Counted from the first letter of the stretch, positions 15,198-21,670 are shown. The stretch: 21,788 bases of DNA from Desulfosporosinus sp. (GCA_003513495.1 DOPM01000018.1:963-22750); one strand, 5' to 3'. The notes: generated from the letters alone by a model not told the origin. Numbers and translations: made by a program.

Positions 15198-15326
15198 ATG
15201 GATCAACCAAAGAAAAGTAAAAAACCATTTCCTAAACGTGAAGACCTACCCTATAGCCACCAAGCGGATCAGGACGGACGGACAGATTATGGCCGGGATG
15301 GACAAACAACGTATAATCCTAGCTAA
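15198..15326 (+). CDS. small basic hydrophilic protein, 42 aa
   Basis: Starts at ATG 15198 with GGGAGG seven bases upstream, a strong site. The product begins MDQPKKSKKPFPKREDLPYS, then has SHQADQDGRTDYGRDGQTTYN. It is Lys/Arg-rich at the N-terminus and Gly/Asp/Gln-rich later, with no Cys, Trp or hydrophobic core, so it is probably disordered or nucleic-acid binding. Composition recalls minor small acid-soluble spore proteins, but I cannot assign a family. The next gene follows after 18 bases and shares a terminator, forming a two-gene unit downstream of the Sec-peroxiredoxin. Confidence 0.65.
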   Translation: MDQPKKSKKPFPKREDLPYSHQADQDGRTDYGRDGQTTYNPS

Positions 15327-15344
15327 GACAGGGGAGGCATCTAG

Positions 15345-15440
15345 ATGTCAAATAAGGCAACGGATAAAGCACAGACAGGGAAACCAGATCGAGGCAAAAA
15401 TTCTCCATTCAAAAAAAAGACACCTCAAAGCCGGGCTTAA
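15345..15440 (+). CDS. small basic protein, 31 aa, ending in the terminator
   Basis: Starts at ATG 15345 with GGGGAGG seven bases upstream. The product, MSNKATDKAQTGKPDRGKNS followed by PFKKKTPQSRA, has about nine Lys/Arg and no bulky hydrophobic stretch. Its stop TAA (15438-15440) lies in the loop of the following terminator hairpin, so the last codons form the hairpin's 5' arm. The identical spacing and strength of both ribosome binding sites argues that both small frames are translated. Function is unknown; a DNA- or spore-associated role is only suggested by composition. Confidence 0.6.
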   Translation: MSNKATDKAQTGKPDRGKNSPFKKKTPQSRA

Positions 15441-15451
15441 GCCCGGCTTTT
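15427..15451 (+). terminator. Rho-independent terminator of the small-protein pair
   Basis: AAAGCCGGGC (15427-15436) pairs with GCCCGGCTTT (15441-15450) around TTAA, followed by T and CGC. The stem is strong but the extra T-run is short. Confidence 0.8.
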
Positions 15452-15486
15452 CGCTTGGAAGGATTTTATCCATAGAAACATTCTGA

Positions 15487-15492
15487 TATAAT
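15487..15492 (+). promoter_or_regulatory. -10 element of the glnK promoter
   Basis: A perfect TATAAT sits 44 bases before the PII start, just after the preceding terminator. No good -35 hexamer is present at 16-18 bases, so an activator may be needed. Confidence 0.45.
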
Positions 15493-15536
15493 AAGTTGAA
15501 TGTCTGGCAGCAAAAACTAGAAATAAGGGTGGTACT

Positions 15537-15875
15537 ATGAAAAAAATCGAGGCTATTATTAGACCTGAAAAAATGAATGACGTGAAGGTTGCTCTATCAA
15601 ACCTTGGCGTAAATGGAATGACCGTCTCTAATGTTTCAGGGTTTGGAAATCAGAAAGGTTACACCCAAATTTACCGTGGTCAAGAAATCGTTACCAAACT
15701 TCTTCCAAAGATTAAACTAGAAGTCGTGGTTTCAACAGAAAAAGCCGAAGAAGTGATCAAAGCCATTGTTACTACATCAAAAACCGGGGAATTTGGAGAT
15801 GGCAAAATCTTTGTCTTTGATGTTATTGATGCAGTCCGAATTCGGACAGGTGAACATGGTGATGCAGCCCTTTAA
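15537..15875 (+). CDS. glnK: nitrogen regulatory protein P-II (GlnK/GlnB family)
   Basis: A full-length 112-residue PII protein, colinear with E. coli GlnB without gaps. It has the N-terminal MKKIEAIIRPEK, the T-loop GFGNQKGYTQIYRGQEIVTK at 35-54, the B-loop TGEFGDGKIF near 83-92 and the C-terminal RIRTGEHGDAAL. Tyr46 is kept, but the uridylylated Tyr51 of enterobacterial proteins is Ile, so UMP modification there is impossible; control is probably by ATP/ADP and 2-oxoglutarate alone. AAGGG lies seven bases before the ATG. The usual partner amtB is adjacent but convergent, the stops overlapping by four bases. A PII trimer gating the Amt channel at the membrane is the expected role. Confidence 0.95.
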   Translation: MKKIEAIIRPEKMNDVKVALSNLGVNGMTVSNVSGFGNQKGYTQIYRGQEIVTKLLPKIKLEVVVSTEKAEEVIKAIVTTSKTGEFGDGKIFVFDVIDAVRIRTGEHGDAAL

Positions 15876-17134
15876 ATATAGACATTATCACTAAGTTCGA
15901 AGTCCGGATAAGCCTTTTCTCTATGTTGAGTTAAATCTAATCCGTTAACTTGCTCTTCATCGCTTGCTCTTAGGGGGGTAATCAAAGCTATTCCCTTCAA
16001 AATTATAAATGTCATCGTTCCAACAAATATATAAGTAGCTAGGACTGCAAGCATCTGTATTAAAACGGGTTCAAATCCTCCTCCATTAATCCAGCCGTTT
16101 TTACCTTGTGGATTAAGGCTTAAGTCGGCAAAAATCCCAGTGGCGATTGTCCCCCAAGTCCCTCCAATCCCATGGATCCCGAAGGCGTCCAAAGCATCAT
16201 CGTATCCCAGTTTGGCTTTAAGAATGCTGACACCTACATAACAGACTCCTCCAGCAATAAAACCAATCAATAAGGCACTGACTGTTGAAACATATCCTGC
16301 TGCTGGTGTAATGGCCACAAGGGCGGAAATGATTCCACTTACCGCTCCAAAGACCGTTACTTGACGGCGATGGAGCCATTCGACCAGAGCCCAGCCAATC
16401 ATGCCTGTTGCCCCAGCAATTTGAGTTGTCGCAAGAGCAAGTACTGCCACGCTATTTGCCCCCATTGCTCCTCCAGCATTAAATCCGAACCAACCGAACC
16501 ACAGTAACCCGCCTCCCAAAAGAACGTTTGGCATATTATGCGGGATGTTCCATTCGTACCCCACTTTTAATCGTTTACCTATTACAAAGGCTGCTACCAG
16601 CCCAGACACACCAGAAGCCACCTCAACAACCGTACCCCCCGCGAAATCCAAGACTCCAAGATTACGCATCCATCCACCAACACCCCATACCCAATGGGCT
16701 AAAGGTATATATACAAATATACTCCAAAAAATTATAAACAAAACAAATGCCGTAAAACGTAGTCTTTCAGCTGTTGCTCCACTGATAACTGCTGGAGTAA
16801 TAATCGCAAACATTAGTTGGAACAAAAAGAACAACAAATGTGGGATTGTAGGAGCATAATCAGGATTCGGAGAAAGGCCAACTCCTCTAAGACCTATCCA
16901 ATCAAGTCCGCCTATTAGGTGCCCGTGATCTGGTCCGAAGGCTAAGGAATAACCAAATAATACCCAAATAACTGTGACTATTCCCATGGCAGCAAAACTT
17001 TGCATCATAATGGAAAGCACATTCCGCTTTCTAACCATTCCACCATAAAATAATGCCAACCCAGGCGTCATTAGAAAGACTACGAGTGTACATATAACTA
17101 CAAACGAAATATCCCCAGTATCTAACGTCGTCAT
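15872..17134 (-). CDS. amtB: ammonium transporter AmtB/NrgA family with Glu-His pore pair
   Basis: A 420-residue, 11-helix ammonium channel. Start ATG 17134 is preceded by AAGGGGGATCGAT; a frame extension of 24 residues upstream has no such site and is discarded. Landmarks are LFYGGMVRKRN near 28-38, GATAERLRF near 119-127, WFGWFGFNAGG near 212-222 and FGIHGIGGTWG near 318-328. His321 matches the second pore histidine (H318 of E. coli AmtB). The first, H168 in GGTVVH, is Glu171 here (GGTVVEVASG), a variant known naturally in fungal Mep1/Mep3-type transporters. The tail keeps DLTQHREKAYPDFEL, which touches PII. Transcription starts from its own promoter with an attenuator-like leader. Confidence 0.95.
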   Translation of the reverse strand: MTTLDTGDISFVVICTLVVFLMTPGLALFYGGMVRKRNVLSIMMQSFAAMGIVTVIWVLFGYSLAFGPDHGHLIGGLDWIGLRGVGLSPNPDYAPTIPHLLFFLFQLMFAIITPAVISGATAERLRFTAFVLFIIFWSIFVYIPLAHWVWGVGGWMRNLGVLDFAGGTVVEVASGVSGLVAAFVIGKRLKVGYEWNIPHNMPNVLLGGGLLWFGWFGFNAGGAMGANSVAVLALATTQIAGATGMIGWALVEWLHRRQVTVFGAVSGIISALVAITPAAGYVSTVSALLIGFIAGGVCYVGVSILKAKLGYDDALDAFGIHGIGGTWGTIATGIFADLSLNPQGKNGWINGGGFEPVLIQMLAVLATYIFVGTMTFIILKGIALITPLRASDEEQVNGLDLTQHREKAYPDFELSDNVYI

Positions 17135-17222
17135 ATCGATCCCCCTTATATTACTATTTTTATCCAAGTGTCTCTTTGAATGAAATGGATACTCCCTTAA
17201 CAACACATTCTACCCATAATAA

Positions 17223-17277
17223 AAAGGGGCTCTAAAAGGCGTTTGTAAAAACGTCGCTTTTAGAGCCCCTTTGCTCT
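17223..17277 (-). promoter_or_regulatory. amtB leader attenuator with ANTAR-like hexaloop hairpin
   Basis: On the minus strand AAAGGGGCTCTAAAAG (17272-17257) pairs perfectly with CTTTTAGAGCCCCTTT (17238-17223), followed by TTATTA, an intrinsic terminator. Overlapping its 5' arm is an alternative hairpin, AGAGC-AAAGGG-GCTCT (17277-17262). Its six-base loop has A at position 1 and G at position 4, as in ANTAR antiterminator targets. The two are mutually exclusive. A second upstream hexaloop hairpin, expected for ANTAR sites, is not evident. The element may also simply end the upstream amidase transcript. Confidence 0.5.
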
Positions 17278-17302
17278 CTTGTTTCTAAATATAAGCAATC
17301 TC

Positions 17303-17331
17303 ATTATAGCTTCCAAAAATAAGGGTGTCTA
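17303..17331 (-). promoter_or_regulatory. sigma-A promoter of amtB
   Basis: On the minus strand TAGACA (17331-17326) and a perfect TATAAT (17308-17303) are 17 bases apart. Transcription would start near 17296, just upstream of the attenuator-like hairpin. Confidence 0.7.
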
Positions 17332-17406
17332 TAGTGTTTTTTATGATTATACAATATACATAATAACATAATGACTGATAGTTAGAGCTATTTGATAACG
17401 ATAGTA

Positions 17407-18723
17407 TTACTTTCTTTCATAGTAATCTGATATAAGTTTATATATTTTCTTTAGTATAGACGTTTCCTCAATGTCGCCGGATATAACTTCTTTCGCAATC
17501 AAATTATATATTCTTACGATGTCCTCGCCGTACCCATTCCCTGGAACTGCCCAACGTCCATTTAGATCTTCCCAGTTCGGGCAACTTCCTCTCGTAACTA
17601 GGTCAAAGCGGGGGTCTACTTTAGGAATTGCAACTGGCAAAGGACTTTTTGAAGCGTACGCAAATAAGTGTTCCAAATGAGCTAATACCCCTTCTTCCTT
17701 GGTAGAAAATGTTGCGCCTTGAGCTCCACCTCCAACAGCTCCAATACCCGCGAAGTTGTTTTGCTCTGCTTTTACTGCCCCATTAAATTTAAGATAGCCC
17801 GTTTCTTTAATCATTTGGGCTACTGCGTAGCCCCATCTAAGGCCAAGGATTTCCCCATTTTTCTTGTAGAAAGGAATAATATCCGGCGCATTAGGATTAT
17901 GCTTTAATAGAAACTGCGAACATTGCATAATGGTGATCGTTTCGGTACCCATAATTGGAGTTTTCACTACATTTGGGGCTGGATCATACACGAAGATGTT
18001 TACGTCGTCTGATGTTCTTTGTACAACCCCCTTTAGCGCTTGACCACTATCAACTGCCTTTTTCACCTCAAAGATCGCATTGTCTTGAGAACTCAAGGCC
18101 ATAGTCTGCTTATCATCCAAAATAACACGATACATAACACTAGGGTTGGGCTGTGACGAAATCTCTTCCCTATATTTAATACCAAAATAATCACAGATCC
18201 CTTTAGCATGAGCTACTGCAAGTGTCTGTCGGAAGTTTGGTTCCCTTAGCTTGGCCACATCTGCTTCTTTATCGATAAATCCATTCTCCGTTAGAATGGC
18301 AGGCATACTCGTTTCTCTGAGCACCATGACATTCTGGGTTTTGACTCCGCGATTTGCCCAACCACCAGCCTGAACAAGAAAGGGTAATACCTTCTTTGCA
18401 GCCTTTTCCGCTCGTCCGCCAGGACCGATAATAAGAACTTCAACTCCTGTGCCTCCACCTGCATTTATATGGACGGAAACAAATAAATCGACCTTTGCAG
18501 ATTCAGCCTTGTTGACTCGCGCCCACAACTCTCCATTTAGGTTATTTTCATTATGCCCAACAGCGTAATCCCCTTCTCTAGTGAGGGTTACATTTATACC
18601 GTTAAACTCTAGTAATGGCTTTAATTTGAGGCAAATGTCCAGCGTTAGGTCTTTCTCTTTCAACCCGTTAGCCATAGCTCCTGGATCATAACCGCCATGC
18701 CCTGGATCAATACATACTTTCAC
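17407..18723 (-). CDS. bifunctional cell-wall hydrolase: Amidase_3 plus glucosaminidase-like domain
   Basis: A 438-residue protein starting at GTG 18723 with GGGGAGGG six bases upstream. Residues 1-182 are an N-acetylmuramoyl-L-alanine amidase (Amidase_3): DPGHGG with His9, Glu23, SVHIN with His85 and LTENGF with Glu146, the zinc ligands and catalytic Glu. A central stretch (about 195-250) is reminiscent of SPOR-type folds. From about 258 a mannosyl-glycoprotein endo-glucosaminidase-like domain follows (VAQMIKETGYLKF with Glu307, NNFAGIGAVGG, GNGYGEDIV). There is no signal peptide: the catalytic domain begins at residue 2. Release would need a holin, lysis or mother-cell action, as with phage endolysins or spore-cortex enzymes. 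Holin-like proteins exist in the window but not in the same operon. Confidence 0.9.
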   Translation of the reverse strand: MKVCIDPGHGGYDPGAMANGLKEKDLTLDICLKLKPLLEFNGINVTLTREGDYAVGHNENNLNGELWARVNKAESAKVDLFVSVHINAGGGTGVEVLIIGPGGRAEKAAKKVLPFLVQAGGWANRGVKTQNVMVLRETSMPAILTENGFIDKEADVAKLREPNFRQTLAVAHAKGICDYFGIKYREEISSQPNPSVMYRVILDDKQTMALSSQDNAIFEVKKAVDSGQALKGVVQRTSDDVNIFVYDPAPNVVKTPIMGTETITIMQCSQFLLKHNPNAPDIIPFYKKNGEILGLRWGYAVAQMIKETGYLKFNGAVKAEQNNFAGIGAVGGGAQGATFSTKEEGVLAHLEHLFAYASKSPLPVAIPKVDPRFDLVTRGSCPNWEDLNGRWAVPGNGYGEDIVRIYNLIAKEVISGDIEETSILKKIYKLISDYYERK

Positions 18724-18832
18724 ATCAAACCCTCCCCTTATATTCTATTCTTGAAAATTTAAAAGGGGTTACTACTTTGACCAACTTATCAAGTGAAATA
18801 TTTAGAGAGAGTTCGTTTGACTAAAGGATCAG

Positions 18833-18865
18833 AAAAAACTCCCCCTGCATGTATTTGAGGAGTTT
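18833..18865 (-). terminator. terminator-like hairpin upstream of the hydrolase gene
   Basis: On the minus strand AAACTCC and GGAGTTT form a 7-bp stem around 16 bases, followed by TTTTTTC-type sequence. It lies about 110 bases before the hydrolase start, so it may end a transcript from further right or act in the leader. The client is unknown. Confidence 0.5.
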
Positions 18866-19020
18866 ATGTATCAGTTCGATAAATCCTTGCCTAGTGTCAT
18901 AACCTTAGGATGGTAGAGATTGGCATCAGGTTACTTTTTAGTTATTATAATTTAAAACAGGTAATTACTTGTACCACATCTAAGATTTCTTGCATAGCTT
19001 ATTATGAGGAGGGGATATGC

Positions 19021-19176
19021 ATGATTTCGGAAATAATACTATACGAGAAGTTAAAACTAATTTTACAGTATCTTGAAGACGAGATACGTATACCACTTGA
19101 TAATCACAACTACGATACTAGACTATGGAGCAAGGGGTATAGGAAAGGCTTAATTAGAGTTCAAACTTATATATGA
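19021..19176 (+). CDS. hypothetical 51-aa protein
   Basis: ATG 19021 follows AGGAGGGG at six bases, one of the strongest ribosome binding sites in the window. An open extension upstream of it has no such site. The product starts MISEIILYEKLKLILQYLED, then has HNYDTRLWSKGYRKGLIRVQ. The first half is an amphipathic helix and the second is basic and aromatic. A TATAAT lies at 18946-18951 without a good -35, and a hairpin follows the gene. I do not recognise a family; size and charge would suit a regulatory or sporulation peptide, but there is no direct evidence. Confidence 0.6.
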   Translation: MISEIILYEKLKLILQYLEDEIRIPLDNHNYDTRLWSKGYRKGLIRVQTYI

Positions 19177-19203
19177 AATATCCTCAATTCAAATGATTTG
19201 TAA

Positions 19204-19227
19204 AATAAGGAAAAACCGTTCCTTATT
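19204..19227 (+). terminator. hairpin after the 51-aa gene
   Basis: AATAAGGAA and TTCCTTATT form a perfect 9-bp stem around AAACCG, followed by GCTTT. It is probably a weak terminator and is the first of two tandem hairpins. Confidence 0.5.
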
Positions 19228-19236
19228 GCTTTAGAA

Positions 19237-19266
19237 GGCCCCCCATTGGCAAATGAGGGGGTCTTT
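19237..19266 (+). terminator. second tandem terminator
   Basis: GGCCCCCCAT pairs with ATGAGGGGGTC (one bulged A, one G-T pair) around TGGCAA, followed by TTTA. The GC-rich stem supports termination despite the short T-run. Confidence 0.7.
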
Positions 19267-19335
19267 ACATTTAGTTCTATAAGTTACCAAGTTACTTTTT
19301 AACACATATATGTAAATATATAGTATAATATGTCG

Positions 19336-19404
19336 AAGGCTGTTTTAGTCTTTTTCATGTAGTTAAACTCTTTTGTCCTTCCGTTTTTCGGAGGGACCTT
19401 TTTT
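19336..19404 (+). ncRNA. putative small RNA, copy B (CATGTAGTTA family)
   Basis: TATAAT at 19324-19329 precedes a U-rich segment with the same CATGTAGTTA (19356-19365), 26 bases after the -10 box (25 in copy A). A terminator starts nine bases later (13 in copy A). Sequence outside the decamer and a shared TCTTTTTC is diverged, as expected for an RNA kept for a short functional segment. No plus-strand gene follows, so it is not the leader of a gene. Confidence 0.45.
19375..19404 (+). terminator. Rho-independent terminator of sRNA-like copy B
   Basis: GTCCTTCCG (19375-19383) pairs with CGGAGGGAC (19389-19397), with one T-G pair, around five T. C and TTTTTT follow. Confidence 0.9.
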
Positions 19405-19441
19405 GTGATGCCTCCAGATCAAGGTCATTGGCGTAACAGGC

Positions 19442-19744
19442 TTAGCGAAAAACTAAAATATGATGATAAACCTGGGTCAAAAAAACCCCGGATCTTAACT
19501 GCGTAGGCGTTCTTTCCTTCCAATGCACTGTGTTTATCCTGAGCTGAAATTCCTTAATAACTTCAGGCGTAATTCCCTGTTCACTGTCTAAGAAAAAGCA
19601 GTGAATCATAGCCATGGGGTTGATGAATTTGTTTGATCTGAATGGTTCCAGCTTTTTTTCACAAATAAAACAAGGGAGCTCTTCACACCTAATAAAGTGA
19701 AAAGTGCTCCCTTTTATCTGAAATAAATAATCATCAATAGGCAT
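19442..19744 (-). CDS. doubtful hypothetical 100-aa ORF
   Basis: An open frame of 100 codons reading MPIDDYLFQIKGSTFHFIRC, then CEELPCFICEKK and HCFFLDSEQG. The three Cys near 20-28 could suggest a small metal site. Against it, there is no ribosome binding site before the ATG, no family resemblance that I recognise, and a near-perfect inverted repeat at 19672-19713 overlaps its early codons. It may be a decayed or chance frame, but it is the only candidate in this 380-base stretch. Confidence 0.3.
   Translation of the reverse strand: MPIDDYLFQIKGSTFHFIRCEELPCFICEKKLEPFRSNKFINPMAMIHCFFLDSEQGITPEVIKEFQLRINTVHWKERTPTQLRSGVFLTQVYHHILVFR
19672..19715 (+). terminator. hairpin with T-run (plus strand)
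   Basis: AAGGGAGC (19672-19679) and GCTCCCTT (19706-19713) are perfectly complementary. Inner arms CTTCACAC and GTGAAAAG pair partly, and TTTTAT follows on the plus strand. It would end plus-strand transcription converging on the diguanylate cyclase gene. Confidence 0.5.
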
Positions 19745-19784
19745 GGAACGTCATTTGGCTAACATTCTTAAAATGATGGACTAT

Positions 19785-20855
19785 CTACGTTTCAACAATA
19801 ACTTTGTTCCTACCTGTTCGTTTTGCTTTGTATAACGCAGCATCTGCAATCTCGACTAACTTATCAATATGATTATCTGGGTAAATTGAAACACCAATAG
19901 AAACTGTAATATTAATAATCCTGTTATCAATTAAAGAAAAACCCTGTTTTTCAACTACAGTTCTAATCCTCTCTGCAACTTTTAATACATTTTCTCGTGG
20001 ACAATCTGTCATTATTATCGAAAATTCTTCTCCACCATTTCTAGATACTATATCAGAAGATTTACTTGAACTCAGTAAGATCTTACTTAAATCCTCTAAA
20101 ACTTTATCCCCATTCTGATGACCATACTCATCATTAACCTTTTTAAAAAAATCAATATCTATTAAGAGTAATGCCACTAAGCTATTATTTGTTAATCTTT
20201 TAGTTACTTTATTAAGTTCTGTATCGAACGTCCTTACATTGTTTAAACCCGTAAGGTGATCTTTAGTGGAATCCTTTTTATACTTTTTATAATTCTGCTT
20301 TGAAAAATGAAGAAATTGTAAATAAAAATAAACCAAACTTAGAGTAAGAAATGTACCTAACCAATATACTATTAATAATCCACCTAATAAATGTTGATTA
20401 TTCAATAAAATAGCAAATCCTATTGTGGGGATTAATAAAATACAAATACTCATATAAATCCATTTTTCACGATTGCTAATCTTAAGCTCAGAAATAAGAC
20501 CACAACTAATACCAACTACTAAAGCCGTTATTAGTCCCAGTATGGAAGTAAAAGAAATACCTAGATACAATAAACGAAATACCCCAATTATTAAAGCCGT
20601 AAGAATGGAGGGCATAAATCCGCAATAAATTGCACTTATTAGTATTGGAGTACTTCTAAAATCTAGTATTATCTTTGGCATTATTTGAATGCTATTGATC
20701 ATCAGAAATATCCCTAATACTCCTAGCATTATACTAATAAACAACTTCAATCTAAGAGGTGACGTAGGTGCAATGTCGTGATTTATTAAAATCTGATTTC
20801 CTAAACTTAAGCATGCAATTAGAATTGCTGCATTCAATAGTACGTCGTTTAGCAT
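19785..20855 (-). CDS. membrane diguanylate cyclase with LytS-type 5TM sensor
   Basis: A 356-residue protein. I start it at ATG 20855, preceded by GGAGTGTGG, rather than 19 codons upstream. Residues 1-180 hold six or so membrane helices. The first part resembles the 5TM-5TMR_LYT sensor of LytS-like proteins (DFRSTPILISAIYCGF, then FRLLYLG). The GGDEF domain follows from about 195 (DHLTGLNNVRTFD), with LLIDIDFFKKVND for metal binding and the active-site GGEEF at 274-278. It should make cyclic di-GMP from two GTP at the inner membrane face. The product-inhibition I-site, five residues before GGEEF, reads KSSD rather than RxxD, so feedback inhibition may be weak. No neighbouring EAL or PilZ gene is seen. 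It is monocistronic, with an extended -10 promoter. Confidence 0.92.
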   Translation of the reverse strand: MLNDVLLNAAILIACLSLGNQILINHDIAPTSPLRLKLFISIMLGVLGIFLMINSIQIMPKIILDFRSTPILISAIYCGFMPSILTALIIGVFRLLYLGISFTSILGLITALVVGISCGLISELKISNREKWIYMSICILLIPTIGFAILLNNQHLLGGLLIVYWLGTFLTLSLVYFYLQFLHFSKQNYKKYKKDSTKDHLTGLNNVRTFDTELNKVTKRLTNNSLVALLLIDIDFFKKVNDEYGHQNGDKVLEDLSKILLSSSKSSDIVSRNGGEEFSIIMTDCPRENVLKVAERIRTVVEKQGFSLIDNRIINITVSIGVSIYPDNHIDKLVEIADAALYKAKRTGRNKVIVET

Positions 20856-20951
20856 ATCCACACTCCGTTTATTAGAAAACTTATCAAGAGAAGTTTTTAA
20901 TATACTACACAATTATTTATTTAATTTGCTTAATTGAATTTATGCTTAAAT

Positions 20952-20960
20952 ATTATAGCA
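20952..20960 (-). promoter_or_regulatory. extended -10 promoter of the diguanylate cyclase gene
   Basis: On the minus strand TGCTATAAT (20960-20952) is a perfect extended -10, about 97 bases before the chosen start. The -35 region is poor, as is usual for this class. Confidence 0.6.
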
Positions 20961-21030
20961 TGGAATAAGCCATTTTTATTAAGGTTAATCTCAAAAAATC
21001 TCATTTCCGAATTCGCCCAAATTACTCACC

Positions 21031-21195
21031 TCACTTTCCAAATATGCTGGCTAGAAATTGAGGGTTGACGTTCTGTCTGATCGCTACAAGGGTGATAATA
21101 ATGGCTATGATAACAAACCCCTTGATGATCCATTGCCCTCCTAGGGTTTGCCAAAATCCAGGTTCTCAAGCTCCCATTGCCGTTAATTTGGCCAT
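21031..21195 (-). pseudogene. small membrane protein ORF interrupted by an in-frame TGA
   Basis: From ATG 21195 the frame reads MAKLTAMGA, then TGA (21168-21166), then EPGFWQTLGGQWIIKGFVII and a membrane helix AIIITLVAI, ending QFLASIFGK at a TGA. The second part looks like genuine protein and has no start codon of its own. It lies 24 bases after the holin-like gene on the same strand and was probably its partner. No good ribosome binding site precedes the ATG, and no convincing SECIS follows the TGA, so decay is more likely than selenocysteine. A ribosome binding site and nine-codon frame (TTG GGC GAA...) after it may be the stump of a further lost gene. Confidence 0.4.
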
Positions 21196-21219
21196 GAGGT
21201 CTTATTATGCGTTTTATGA

Positions 21220-21471
21220 TCATTTATTGGTATCCTTAAACTTAGCCAAAATGTTGCAAGCAGTATCACAAGTTCCAACTGCACAGATTCCAATTAAAAA
21301 TCCTTTTGCAAAATACTCTACTATCGAGGTACAGTTTAGCAGGCCAAAGCTGCTGAGGATTCCTAAAGGAATTGCAAGCAAGTGTGCAATCTTTCTACTT
21401 AAGCCTAACTTCTCAAGAGACTCTACGATTGCATAGACAAATCCGATCAAAATTATCAGTTCAGCCGCCAC
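21220..21471 (-). CDS. small holin-like membrane protein (83 aa)
   Basis: Starts at GTG 21471 with AAGGAG nine bases upstream. The product begins MAAELIILIGFVYAIVESLE, with a membrane helix at about 4-17. A second, HLLAIPLGILSSFGLL, lies near 30-45, and a third, GFLIGICAVGTCDTACNIL, near 57-75; it has a short basic tail. The layout resembles the 104-residue protein at 7266-7580. Cys occurs three times, unusual for a holin. It sits upstream of a damaged small membrane ORF. It could be the holin of a cell-wall-hydrolase module, but the hydrolase at 17407-18723 is over 2.5 kb away and separated by other units. Confidence 0.6.
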   Translation of the reverse strand: MAAELIILIGFVYAIVESLEKLGLSRKIAHLLAIPLGILSSFGLLNCTSIVEYFAKGFLIGICAVGTCDTACNILAKFKDTNK

Positions 21472-21614
21472 AGATTACCACTCCTTCACAAACCATTAAG
21501 GCTTGTTCTTCTATGGCATAGTATGTTGATGATTCGGAATCCGTGAAAACTCTAATCGGATCCGCCTATGGGCTAATAATCCGTCATTAGGCCTATCTTT
21601 TAGGCAATAAAAAT

Positions 21615-21637
21615 AACGCCTTCTCCACGGCGTTTTT
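21615..21637. terminator. bidirectional Rho-independent terminator
   Basis: AACGCC (21615-21620) and GGCGTT (21629-21634) pair around eight bases. TTTTT follows on the plus strand, and ATTTTTATT on the minus strand. No long gene is seen on either side within the window. Confidence 0.7.
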
Positions 21638-21670
21638 ACTTTGAATTTGTCATGTTTAACTTGGGTCAGG

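Noticed and set aside
15238..15486. 82-codon plus-strand frame across the two small genes
   Set aside because: It has no ribosome binding site and runs through the terminator hairpin. The two shorter frames each have strong ribosome binding sites.
16528..16859. Plus-strand frames inside amtB
   Set aside because: They are antisense to a clearly conserved transporter and lack any start signal or family resemblance.
21026..21223. 65-codon minus-strand frame overlapping the end of the holin-like gene
   Set aside because: The neighbouring frame gives a better membrane-protein sequence. This one has no hydrophobic pattern or family features.
21480..21600. Possible riboswitch in the structured right-end gap
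   Set aside because: Some inverted arms are present, but I could not match any known aptamer core and no gene follows on that strand within the window.
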